Below, one piece after another: positions 1-6,139 of a DNA stretch of 6,586 nt. Position 1 is the stretch's first letter, and each line of letters opens with the position of its first letter. The notes under the pieces are model-generated. The model worked only from the letters and a program-made list of their open reading frames with translations, had not been told where the DNA came from and made no database searches. The DNA lies in contig JACCSV010000025.1 of assembly GCA_013812805.1 (NCBI GenBank), positions 1-6,586 on the forward strand, given 5' to 3'. The position numbers and the translations under genes are program-made. Origin of the DNA: Sphingomonas sp. GTDB lineage: Bacteria > Pseudomonadota > Alphaproteobacteria > Sphingomonadales > Sphingomonadaceae.

Positions 1-1023
1 CGACGACAATATCGCCCTCGTTGGACGAAGCGGCGATGATTCGCTCCAGCAACGCGCGGGGTTTTTGCGTGGGGTAGCCTAGTCGTTCTTGGGCCTGGGA
101 GTTGAGGGGTGGGATGTCGATCACCACATCTTGGATAACTTGGCCACCACTGAGCACCCGCTTGAAGCGAGGAAAACTTGCCTGCTCGCCTTGGCGTTTA
201 GGCCAGTGCAGCAGTCCGTCTGCATCAAGGACTTCAAGTTTTTCAATCGTGTTCAGCTTCGCGGCTGCTTCTTTCCCAATTATGCCTTCAACAGCCTTAT
301 TGCTGACCTTCCAATGAAGACCTTTAGCTGTGGGGTTCAACCCTCTCCATTCCCCTCCGGAGTATCCGTTTCGAACGCCTGGCGCAGTCATATTGTCATC
401 GCCCAGACTCGTCCTCGATCGTCTGTGTTTCGATACCGCTCTGCGTATCCTTCAGTGTGTGGCAGGAGGACTTCGTTCCAGACGTATTCGGCAGATTTCG
501 AATAGAAAAAAATCGTATCGTGAACATTCCCCCAACGCTTGGCCGCGGAGTGTGCCGCCGTGCGCTTCCAGGCGATCTCACTCCGGAAATTGACCGCGCC
601 AAACACTGCATCCAGCACCAGCTTCAGATAGTGGCTCGCGGTCGGGTCGCAGTGGAGGTAGAGGCTGCCGGTGGGCTTGAGCACGCGGTGAAGTTCGACC
701 AGCCGCACCGCCATCATCGCCAGATAGGCCATCAGCGGATTTTCACCGATGCCCGTGCGCATCGCCTCCATCGTCACCTGCAGCGGGCGGTTGGTCCCGG
801 CGGCGATGTCGAGCAGCGCATTCTTCGACGTTTCGCCCCACGTCCAGGTGTCGTCGAACGCCTCGATGCTGGCATCCGCCCCCGCCCCGCTCGCCGACTT
901 GAACAGCACATTGTATCCGGCGTTCGAGTTGAATGGCGGGTCGAGGTAGATGAGGTCGACGCACGCGTCAGGAAAGCTGCGCAGAACCTCCAGATTGTCG
1001 CCATAGTAAAGCCGGTTCGTCAC
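1..1023 (-). pseudogene. Site-specific DNA methyltransferase (N6-adenine/N4-cytosine, beta class), frameshifted and cut by the window edge
   Basis: The product would methylate an exocyclic amino group in DNA, as a restriction-modification or orphan methyltransferase. The start is a GTG (1023-1021) with a GGGGAGG stretch just upstream. The protein begins MTNRLYYGDNLEVL and carries motif IV (DPPF) at about residues 29-32, matching the N6_N4_Mtase family. The first frame stops at a TGA (388-390) after 211 residues. A second frame, open from 400 to the window edge (133 codons), continues the family sequence with NMTAPGVRNGYSG, then NPTAKG and GYPTQKP, and ends just before the expected motif I (DPFxGxGT). 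The motif order IV, target-recognition region, I is that of beta-class enzymes. Adding one G to the GGG at 404-402 restores one frame, reading VWGDDNMTAPG. The defect is therefore a one-base deletion or a homopolymer sequencing error. GC content drops from about 64% (601-840) to about 52% (121-360). Family confidence is high; inactivation is less certain. Confidence 0.85.
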
Positions 1024-1079
1024 GCGCCCTCCCCACCGCCGAGCGGTGCCAGCCTAGCCGGCCGCACCGGAAAGGAAAC

Positions 1080-1155
1080 CGTCATTGCGAGCGTAGCGAA
1101 GCAAACCAGTCGGCAGGACCTGGATTGCTTCGTCGCTGCACTCCTCGCAACGACG
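1080..1155. repeat. Dispersed-type intergenic palindromic repeat
   Basis: The left arm (1080-1109) begins CGTCATTGCGAG and ends AAGCAAACCAG. The right arm (1120-1155), read on the other strand, begins CGTCGTTGCGAG and ends AAGCAATCCAG. The arms match over the outer 12 bases with one mismatch and over the inner 11 with one mismatch. The right arm is a few bases longer in the middle, and the loop is about 10 nt. Palindromes of this GTCATTGCGAG...GAAGCAATCCAG type are, from memory, scattered in many copies between genes in numerous bacterial genomes. It sits between two divergently transcribed genes. Any role (transcript-end folding, remnant of a small mobile repeat) is inference. Confidence 0.8.
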
Positions 1156-1161
1156 AAAAAA

Positions 1162-1208
1162 GACAGCAAAGTCAGGAAGTTACTCCATTGCTTCCCGAAT
1201 TTGCTGTC
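1162..1208. repeat. Large imperfect inverted repeat (18-bp arms)
   Basis: The arms at 1162-1179 and 1191-1208 are complementary at 16 of 18 positions around an 11-nt loop. The outer nine bases (GACAGCAAA / TTTGCTGTC) and the inner five (GGAAG / CTTCC) pair perfectly. It begins 7 bp after the neighbouring palindrome and ends 33 bp before the ATG of the helix-turn-helix gene, so it overlaps the likely promoter of that gene. It could be an operator, the second half of a composite palindromic element, or an RNA hairpin in a leader. The sequence does not decide between these. Confidence 0.75.
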
Positions 1209-1215
1209 CTACACT
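1188..1215 (+). promoter_or_regulatory. Possible weak sigma-70-type promoter of the HTH gene
   Basis: TTGCTT (1188-1193) and TACACT (1210-1215) are separated by 16 bp and lie 27 bp upstream of the ATG at 1242. The match to consensus is modest (3/6 and 4/6). The -35 element falls in the loop and right arm of the 1162-1208 inverted repeat, which would fit an operator arrangement. No clear Shine-Dalgarno sequence precedes the ATG. Confidence 0.25.
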
Positions 1216-1241
1216 CGCCATTTTGTGGCTTATCATCAAAG

Positions 1242-2057
1242 ATGGACCGCAACCCCCACCCCATCCCCAACTTCAACCCCGAAGCCGCCGCACGCGGCGA
1301 CCCCTACCCGTTCGACAGCGCCGTAACCGGCCCGGTCGAGGTCACCGACGGCCCGATCGGCTTCGACCCCGTCCCGCGCCTGCGCAAGCGCCGCAACGGC
1401 TGGACGCCCGAAGCGCAGCGCGCGTTCATCGAGGCGCTTAGCCTTTGCGGCTGCGTCGCCCGTGCCGCGCGCGCCGTCGGCATGAGCTCGCGCAGCGCCT
1501 ATCGCCTCCTCGATGCGCCGGGCGCCGACAGCTTCGCCGCCGCCTGGGACCAGGCGATCGCGCGCGGCATCGAGGCGCTGAGCCTCTGCGGCTACGTCGC
1601 CCGCTCCGCCCGCGCCGTCGGCATGACCCCGCGCAGCGCCTACCGCTTGCTCGACGCGCCCGGCGCCGACAGCTTCGCCGCCGCCTGGGACCAGGCGATC
1701 GCCCGCGGCGTCGAGAAATTGCGCATCGGCGCGCTCGACCGGGCGCTGAACGGAGCCTGGGTGCCCGTCGTCCGCCGCGGCAAGCTGGTCAGGCACGAAA
1801 AGCGCCACGACAACCGGCTGGCGATCGCCCTGCTGTCGGGCCGCGACAGCTCGGTCGCCGACCGCCGCGAGCGCGCCTCATCCCGCCGTCTCTACCGCCT
1901 CAAATTGCTCGCCAAACGCGAGGAGGAAGCCGCCAGAAAGCGCCGCGCCGAGCAAATCTGGGCCGAACACCAGGCGATTCTCGACAAAATCGAGCAGGAA
2001 TCGCGCAATCCGGGGCCAAAAATCGCCGCCCGGCCGCCGAGAATCCGCAGTTTATAG
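1242..2057 (+). CDS. Helix-turn-helix protein of the terminase-small-subunit-like type, with duplicated HTH unit
   Basis: This 271-residue protein probably binds DNA; no specific target or function can be assigned. Residues 1-46 are proline-rich and probably disordered. They are followed by a basic stretch (RLRKRRNGWTPEAQRAF, about 46-62) and then two adjacent 47-residue units (63-109 and 110-156). Each unit has the pattern IEALSLCG, VARxARAVGM, RSAYRLLDAPGADSFAAAWDQAIARG, which reads as a helix-turn-helix (CGxVARAARAVGMxxRSAYRLL) plus a following helix. The tail has a conserved-looking VEKLRIGALDRALNGAWVP and then a strongly charged, probably coiled-coil segment (about 212-255). From memory, sphingomonad hypothetical proteins share the WTPExQRAFIEAL...AYxLR...SFxAAWDxA...G layout, normally with one unit; they resemble phage terminase small subunits. 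The ATG at 1242 is chosen because an earlier in-frame start (1125) would put coding sequence through both palindromes. It is divergent from the methyltransferase and convergent with the arylesterase. Confidence 0.75.
   Translation: MDRNPHPIPNFNPEAAARGDPYPFDSAVTGPVEVTDGPIGFDPVPRLRKRRNGWTPEAQRAFIEALSLCGCVARAARAVGMSSRSAYRLLDAPGADSFAAAWDQAIARGIEALSLCGYVARSARAVGMTPRSAYRLLDAPGADSFAAAWDQAIARGVEKLRIGALDRALNGAWVPVVRRGKLVRHEKRHDNRLAIALLSGRDSSVADRRERASSRRLYRLKLLAKREEEAARKRRAEQIWAEHQAILDKIEQESRNPGPKIAARPPRIRSL
1428..1709 (+). repeat. In-frame tandem duplication, two 141-bp units
   Basis: Units 1428-1568 and 1569-1709 are directly adjacent, of identical length (47 codons) and identical at 127 of 141 bases. 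Ten of the 14 differences are silent. The protein changes at only four residues (Cys to Tyr, Ala to Ser, Ser to Thr, Ser to Pro, unit 1 to unit 2). The last stretch, from the GADSFAAAWDQAI codons on, is nearly unchanged. The unit spans one complete helix-turn-helix plus linker. Confidence 0.95.
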
Positions 2058-2216
2058 CCAAATTCCGAGATGATGGAGACCAAAAAGCTGCACGACCGAG
2101 TGACTTTAGTGACGTTAAAGCGCCCGAGCGTAAGCGCGCGCCTGGCCCAGCCAAGCGAAGCTTACGTCGAAGAGAGCGCTTTACGCGGCCAGCCTGCGCG
2201 CCTGCTCGTGCGGTTG

Positions 2217-2241
2217 GTTTGGATGGACGAGCCACCCAAAC
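2217..2241 (-). terminator. Candidate hairpin terminator after the arylesterase gene
   Basis: On the minus strand GTTTGGGTGG and CCATCCAAAC pair over 10 bp (one G-U pair) around a 5-nt CTCGT loop, starting 44 nt after the arylesterase stop. On the plus strand the same hairpin has an A-C mismatch, so it folds better in the leftward transcript. There is no U-tract after it, so classical intrinsic termination is doubtful. The rest of the 228-bp convergent gap (2058-2285) holds other short inverted repeats but no supportable gene. Confidence 0.4.
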
Positions 2242-2285
2242 GCGCGACAGGACTGACGTCACGTATTCAGTTCGTGACGGCCCGC

Positions 2286-2999
2286 TCACCCCGCGTCAGC
2301 CCCCTCCGGCTCCAACGCCTCCGCCGCCAGCGGCGCGACCCGCTCCGCCATGCGCTGCGTCCCTCGCGTGTTCGGGTGAAGCCCGTCCGCCTGCAGATAT
2401 TCGCGCCGGGTCAGCACATCCTCGAGCAGCGACGGCTCGATCCACGCGCCATAGCGCTTGGCGACCTCGGGGATGATCACTTCATATTGCCGGAAATACG
2501 GGCTCTTCATCCCCGGCGGCGCGATCAGGCCGGTCAGCAGCACCGGGATCTGGCGCCGCTTGAGCTCGCCCAGCATCGCCTCGAGATTGCGCCGCATCTG
2601 CGCCGGCGGAAGCCCGAGCAAAGCGTCGTTGGCGCCGAGGCCGAGGATGACGAGGTCGGGCTTGGCGGCGAGCGCGTCGAGAGTCCCCGCCAGCCGCCGC
2701 GAGCCGCCGGCGGTGGTGTCTCCGGAAATCCCCGCATTGACCACTTCCGCCGCGATCCCCGCTTCCGCCAGCTCGCGCCCCAGCGCCGCCGGAAAGCTCT
2801 GCTGCTGCGCCATCCCATAGCCCGCATAGAGGCTGTCGCCGAACGCCAGCACCAGCCGCTGACGCTGCTGTTCCGGCGCCGCTTGCTCGGTGTCCGCAGC
2901 CTTGGCGGGGCGCTCGTCAACCGCGGCCTGCTGCTGGCCCGAGCAACCAGCCAGCTGGAGCGCCAGCAACGGCGCCGCGTAACGCGACAAATGTTTCAT
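2286..2999 (-). CDS. Lipoprotein SGNH/GDSL hydrolase (arylesterase, TesA-like)
   Basis: This 237-residue protein is predicted to hydrolyse aryl or acyl esters or thioesters in the periplasm. The ATG at 2999 opens a lipoprotein signal peptide: MKHLSRY, a hydrophobic run, and lipobox LAGC with Cys19 as the lipidated residue. A Gln/Ala/Glu-rich linker reaches to about residue 48. All SGNH blocks are present: block I FGDSL (catalytic Ser56), block II with Gly in AGISGDT (about 89-95), block III GANDA (Asn124) and block V DGLHPN (Asp205, His208). Length and layout match TesA/arylesterase-type enzymes. A GTG further upstream (3062) would add 21 residues before the signal peptide and is less likely. 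It lies 80 bp downstream of the serine-protease gene on the same strand and may be cotranscribed. A C-terminal EPEGADAG tail follows the last helix. Substrate cannot be read from sequence. Confidence 0.88.
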   Translation of the reverse strand: MKHLSRYAAPLLALQLAGCSGQQQAAVDERPAKAADTEQAAPEQQRQRLVLAFGDSLYAGYGMAQQQSFPAALGRELAEAGIAAEVVNAGISGDTTAGGSRRLAGTLDALAAKPDLVILGLGANDALLGLPPAQMRRNLEAMLGELKRRQIPVLLTGLIAPPGMKSPYFRQYEVIIPEVAKRYGAWIEPSLLEDVLTRREYLQADGLHPNTRGTQRMAERVAPLAAEALEPEGADAG

Positions 3000-3079
3000 C
3001 CGATCGGAGATCCTGCTGGAGTGCCTGGCTGCCCGATATGGGGAGCGGGCGCTCGATTTCACCCTCCCCCTGCCCGCCC

Positions 3080-3898
3080 TTATTCGCCGCGCGCCGCCTG
3101 CTCGACGATTTCGCGGACCACGTTCGAGGGAATCGCGAAGCCGATGCCGACATTGCCCTGGTTGGGGCTGATCAGCGCCGAGTTGATGCCGATCACCTGG
3201 CCCTTGGTGTTGACCAGCGCGCCGCCCGAATTGCCGGGGTTGATCGGCGCGTCGGTCTGGACGAAGCGGCGCGGGTCGCCTTCGCTAAGCCCGCGGTCGG
3301 TGGCGCTGACGATTCCGGCGGTGACCGTCTGGCCGAGCCCGAACGGATTGCCGATGGCCAGCACATAATCGCCGACCGCCAGCTTGGAGCTGTCGCCGAG
3401 GGTAAGCGCCGGCAGGTCGCGGGCGCGGATCCGAAGCACCGCAAGGTCGAGGTTGGGCGCGAAACCGACCGGCTCGGCGGTCAGCTTTCGACCGTCCTTG
3501 AGGCCGACCTCGACCGCGGTGGCGTTGCGGACAACGTGGAAATTGGTGACCACCAGCCCGCGCGCCGCATCGACGATCACGCCCGATCCGGCCGAGATCG
3601 CCGGCTGCAGCGCTGCATCGGGAATGCCCATGTACTGGCGGAAGAACGGATCTTGGAGAAGCGGGTTCTGCTGCGCCGGGGAGGGCTGGGTGACGGCGAT
3701 ATTGACCACTGCCGGCGAGGTCGCCTGGACCAACGGCGACAAGGTCAGCGGGTCGGTGGCGACGCCTTTGACCGGAAGCTGCGCGCGGTCCGCTCCGGCC
3801 TGGCCGATCGGCAGCAGCTGCGCGACCACGCCGCCGGCAATCGCGGCGAGCAGGAGCAGCAGGAACAGGACCGGGGCGGAAGTGGAGCGGGAAGTCAC
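3080..3898 (-). CDS. Membrane-anchored HtrA/DegP-like serine protease lacking PDZ domains
   Basis: This 272-residue S1C-family protease probably acts in the periplasm, tethered to the inner membrane by a single N-terminal segment (VLFLLLLLAAIAGGVVAQLL, about 10-29). The catalytic triad is visible: His121 in TNFHVV, Asp151 in NLDLAVLRI and Ser224 in NPGNSGGALV. Other family marks are DPFFRQYMG (83-91), SGVIVD, AIGNPFGLGQTVTAGIVSA (181-199) and GFAIPSN near the end. It ends soon after the protease fold (EIVEQAARGE), so the PDZ domain usual in DegP, DegQ and DegS is absent; the next 80 bp are too short to hold one. The GTG start (3898) overlaps the panD stop as GTGA, implying translational coupling. 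Target proteins are unknown; a DegS-like regulatory role is possible, but without PDZ sensing it would differ from DegS. Confidence 0.88.
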   Translation of the reverse strand: MTSRSTSAPVLFLLLLLAAIAGGVVAQLLPIGQAGADRAQLPVKGVATDPLTLSPLVQATSPAVVNIAVTQPSPAQQNPLLQDPFFRQYMGIPDAALQPAISAGSGVIVDAARGLVVTNFHVVRNATAVEVGLKDGRKLTAEPVGFAPNLDLAVLRIRARDLPALTLGDSSKLAVGDYVLAIGNPFGLGQTVTAGIVSATDRGLSEGDPRRFVQTDAPINPGNSGGALVNTKGQVIGINSALISPNQGNVGIGFAIPSNVVREIVEQAARGE

Positions 3899-4311
3899 GC
3901 CGCGAGATCGTCCCCGCGGCGCTGGTCGGGCATTCCGGGTACCGGCTCGGCCGGGTCGTTGCCGAGCTTGACCACGCGGTTCTCGCCATCGACGTGCACC
4001 ACCCGCGGTTTGCAGGACCGCGCTTCGGCTTCGTCCATCACCGCATAGCTCATGATGATCACCATATCCCCGGCGTGGATCAGGTGCGCGGCGGCGCCGT
4101 TGATGCCGATGGTGCGGCTGCCGCGCTCAGCCGGGATCACGTAGGTCTCGATGCGGGCGCCGTTGGTGATGTCGACGATCGCCACCTGCTCGCCCTCGAT
4201 CAAATCGGCGGCGTCGAGCAAATCGGCGTCGATCGTCACCGATCCGACGTAGTGGAGGTCGGCCTGCGTCACCGTCGCCCGGTGGATCTTCGACTTCATC
4301 ATCACCCGCAT
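3895..4311 (-). CDS. panD: Aspartate 1-decarboxylase
   Basis: PanD converts L-aspartate to beta-alanine and CO2 in the cytoplasm, supplying pantothenate and coenzyme A synthesis. The enzyme is made as a proenzyme that cleaves itself to form a pyruvoyl cofactor. The cleavage site Gly23-Ser24 is visible in HYVGSVTID. The family's key residues are present: Lys8 in KSKIHR, Arg53 and Tyr57 in NGARIETYVI, then AERGSR and the NGAAAHL loop. The start MRVMMKSKIHR aligns with the E. coli start MIRTMLQGKLHR. At 138 residues it is about 12 longer than the E. coli enzyme because of an acidic and proline-containing tail (DPAEPVPGMPDQRRGDDLAA). AAGGAG (4328-4323) lies 11 nt before the ATG and 8 nt before an adjacent in-frame GTG (4314), so the start could be one codon earlier. 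It is the first gene of the leftward cluster. Confidence 0.95.
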   Translation of the reverse strand: MRVMMKSKIHRATVTQADLHYVGSVTIDADLLDAADLIEGEQVAIVDITNGARIETYVIPAERGSRTIGINGAAAHLIHAGDMVIIMSYAVMDEAEARSCKPRVVHVDGENRVVKLGNDPAEPVPGMPDQRRGDDLAA

Positions 4312-4420
4312 CACGGCGGTTGCTCCTTGTGCAGCGCAGCAAAGCGGAGGCGCCTCTAGCATAAGTGTGGGCCAAGGCCACCCGCGACAAGGTTTCGCGT
4401 CTTTGCTACCGCTGCTGCCC
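4312..4420. promoter_or_regulatory. Divergent regulatory spacer between panD and the DUF853 ATPase gene
   Basis: This 109-bp gap must hold the promoters of both genes unless they are transcribed from further away. Visible elements are the panD ribosome binding site AAGGAG (4323-4328, minus strand), a perfect 10-bp palindrome GAGGCGCCTC (4347-4356), and a possible leftward -10 TATGCT (about 4358-4363 on the minus strand) without a well-spaced -35. No Shine-Dalgarno sequence precedes the rightward ATG at 4421. Confidence 0.4.
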
Positions 4421-5974
4421 ATGAGCGAAACCATCTTCATCGGCAGCGAAGCCGGCGGCGCCAACCCGCAGGCGCTGGAGCTATCCCGAGCCAACCGCCA
4501 CGGCCTCATCGCCGGCGCCACCGGCACCGGCAAGACCGTCACCCTGCAAGGCATCATCGAAGGCATGTCGGACGCCGGCATCGCCACCTTCGTCGCCGAC
4601 GTCAAAGGCGACATGGCCGGCCTCGCCCTCCCCGCCTCCCCCGACGCCCGGACCGACGCCCCGTTCCGCCAGCGCGCCGCCGACATCGCTTATGCCGATT
4701 GGCAGTATCGTGGCTATCCGGCGCAGTTCTGGGACCTGTTCGGCAAGCAGGGCCATGCCATCCGCACCACCGTCAGCGAAATGGGGCCGCTGCTGCTGGC
4801 GCGGCTGATGAACCTCAACGAGGTTCAGGAGGGCGTGCTCACCATCGCCTTCGAAGTCGCCGACAAGGAAGGGCTGACACTGCTCGACCTCGATGATTTG
4901 CAGTCGATGCTGGGCGAGATCGGCCGCCGCGCGACTGAGCTGACGCTCGAATATGGCAACGTCTCCAAGCAGTCGGTCGGTGCGATCCAGCGCTCGCTGC
5001 TGCAGCTTCGCGCCCAGGGCGGAGAGCATTTCTTCGGCGAGCCGGCGCTCGACATCGCCGACTTGCTGGCGACGGGCGACGATGGCAAAGGCATCGTCAA
5101 CATCCTCGCCGCCGACCGGCTGATGCAGTCGCCCCGGCTCTATTCGACCTTCCTTTTGTGGCTGCTGTCGGAACTGTTCGAGCAACTGCCCGAGGTCGGC
5201 GACCTGCCCCAGCCGAAACTCTGCTTCTTCTTCGACGAGGCGCATTTGCTGTTCGAGGATGCGCCGCCGGCGCTGACCGAAAAGGTCGAGCAAGTGGTGC
5301 GGCTGATCCGCTCCAAGGGGGTGGGCGTCTATTTCATCACCCAGAACCCGATCGACATCCCCGACAAGGTCGCCGGCCAGCTCGGCAACCGCGTGCAGCA
5401 CAAGCTCAACGCCTTCACCCCGCGCGACCAGCAGGCGGTGCGGTCGGCCGCCCAGACCTTCCGCATCAACCCGACGATCGATGTCGAGACGGCCATAACC
5501 GAGCTAAAGATCGGCGAAGCTTTGGTGTCGCTGCTCCAGCCCGACGGAGCGCCCTCCCCGGTCCAGCGCGTTTTGGTCAAGCCACCGAACTCCCGGGTGG
5601 GGCCGGTCACTGCGGGCGAGCGGGCGATGCTGGTCGGCAGCGATTCGGTCGGCGACAAATACGACCAGTTGGTCGACCGCGAATCCGCCGAGGAGATTCT
5701 GGCAGTCCGAGCCGGCGCTGCAGCAGAGGCTGCGGCCGCTGCCAAGCAGCAGAAAGACGATGAGGTCGCTGCCAAGGCCCAGGCCAAGCTCGACGCTGCG
5801 GCGCAGCGCTCGGCCGAGCAAGCGGAGGCGAAGGCCGCTCGCGAGGCGGCGAAACCGACGATGACCGACAAAATGGTGCAATCGGCGACCCGGGCAGCGG
5901 CCAGCACCATTGGGCGGCAGATCGGCACCCGGATCCTGCGCGGCGTGCTCGGCGGGATGTTCCGCGGGCGCTGA
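4421..5974 (+). CDS. DUF853 / HerA-like P-loop ATPase (YjgR family)
   Basis: This 517-residue cytoplasmic ATPase belongs to the HerA/FtsK-like superfamily, in the DUF853 group that includes E. coli YjgR. Its cellular role is not established. Visible features are the N-terminal FIGSE plus LELSRANRHGLIAGATGTGKT, with Walker A at about 32-39 (Lys38); FVADVKGDMAGL (57-68), typical of the family; Walker B with FFFDEAHLLF (269-278; Asp272, Glu273); the YFITQNP polar motif (304-310); and a LGNRVQHKLNAFTPRD block (321-336) with a candidate arginine finger. After about residue 420 there is an Ala/Lys/Gln/Glu-rich, probably coiled-coil segment (to about 478), then a basic, Gly-rich end. The length is normal for the family. 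The ATG at 4421 is chosen because MSETIFIGSE is the usual family start; a GTG at 4367 would add unrelated residues. No ribosome binding site is obvious. It is divergent from panD. Confidence 0.9.
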   Translation: MSETIFIGSEAGGANPQALELSRANRHGLIAGATGTGKTVTLQGIIEGMSDAGIATFVADVKGDMAGLALPASPDARTDAPFRQRAADIAYADWQYRGYPAQFWDLFGKQGHAIRTTVSEMGPLLLARLMNLNEVQEGVLTIAFEVADKEGLTLLDLDDLQSMLGEIGRRATELTLEYGNVSKQSVGAIQRSLLQLRAQGGEHFFGEPALDIADLLATGDDGKGIVNILAADRLMQSPRLYSTFLLWLLSELFEQLPEVGDLPQPKLCFFFDEAHLLFEDAPPALTEKVEQVVRLIRSKGVGVYFITQNPIDIPDKVAGQLGNRVQHKLNAFTPRDQQAVRSAAQTFRINPTIDVETAITELKIGEALVSLLQPDGAPSPVQRVLVKPPNSRVGPVTAGERAMLVGSDSVGDKYDQLVDRESAEEILAVRAGAAAEAAAAAKQQKDDEVAAKAQAKLDAAAQRSAEQAEAKAAREAAKPTMTDKMVQSATRAAASTIGRQIGTRILRGVLGGMFRGR

Positions 5975-6013
5975 GCCCTTGAACCTTTGGCGAAGATTCC
6001 CGACCTTTGCGTT

Positions 6014-6042
6014 GCAAACGCGAACCTATCGCGCGAGCAAAC
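6014..6042 (+). promoter_or_regulatory. Possible upstream activator site (paired GCAAAC motifs)
   Basis: Two GCAAAC hexamers (6014-6019 and 6037-6042) lie 23 bp apart. The first lies within a small palindrome, GCGTT-GCA-AACGC (6009-6021). They fall roughly 70-100 bp before the expected start of the sigma-54 transcript, where enhancer-binding activators such as PspF usually bind. The repeats are short and could be chance. Confidence 0.25.
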
Positions 6043-6087
6043 CAGTCGCCTCCAGCTAAATCACTGATAAGCCACGGGTGCCAGCTT

Positions 6088-6103
6088 TGGCACGGGCCTT
6101 GCT
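6088..6103 (+). promoter_or_regulatory. Sigma-54 (RpoN) promoter of the PspC-domain gene
   Basis: TGGCACG (6088-6094), a 4-bp spacer and TTGCT (6099-6103) match the sigma-54 consensus TGGCACGnnnnTTGCW at every defined base, with GG/GC at -24/-12 spacing. Transcription would begin about 12 nt further on, near 6114. This leaves a leader of about 26 nt that contains the AAGGA ribosome binding site and excludes the alternative TTG start at 6110. Sigma-54 promoters need an ATP-driven activator, so the gene should be inducible. Confidence 0.8.
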
Positions 6104-6139
6104 TAGTAATTGGCGGATCACGAACGCAAGGAACCGAAC

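Noticed and set aside
1044..1069. CGGTGC / GCACCG 6-bp inverted repeat upstream of the methyltransferase start
   Set aside because: Short arms with a 14-nt loop in GC-rich sequence; expected by chance.
457..1326. Long rightward open frame opposite the methyltransferase
   Set aside because: It is antisense to a recognised gene, runs through the palindromic repeat, and has Arg/His/Val-rich composition typical of reverse-strand shadows in GC-rich DNA.
1236..1808. Leftward open frame opposite the HTH gene
   Set aside because: Its apparent repeats (AVGAxRxEEAxGAAR type) are only the mirror of the tandem duplication; no start context or family resemblance.
2070..3368. Long rightward open frame starting after the HTH gene
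   Set aside because: It is in the same frame as the HTH gene but has no ribosome binding site, and beyond 2286 it is antisense to the arylesterase with Arg-rich shadow composition. Coding in 2070-2285 alone cannot be excluded but is unsupported.
3038..4048. Rightward open frame opposite the protease and panD genes
   Set aside because: It is antisense to two well-supported genes and its sequence has no family resemblance.
4481..5401. Leftward open frame opposite the DUF853 ATPase
   Set aside because: The sense strand encodes intact Walker A and B motifs; the antisense frame is a codon-bias shadow.
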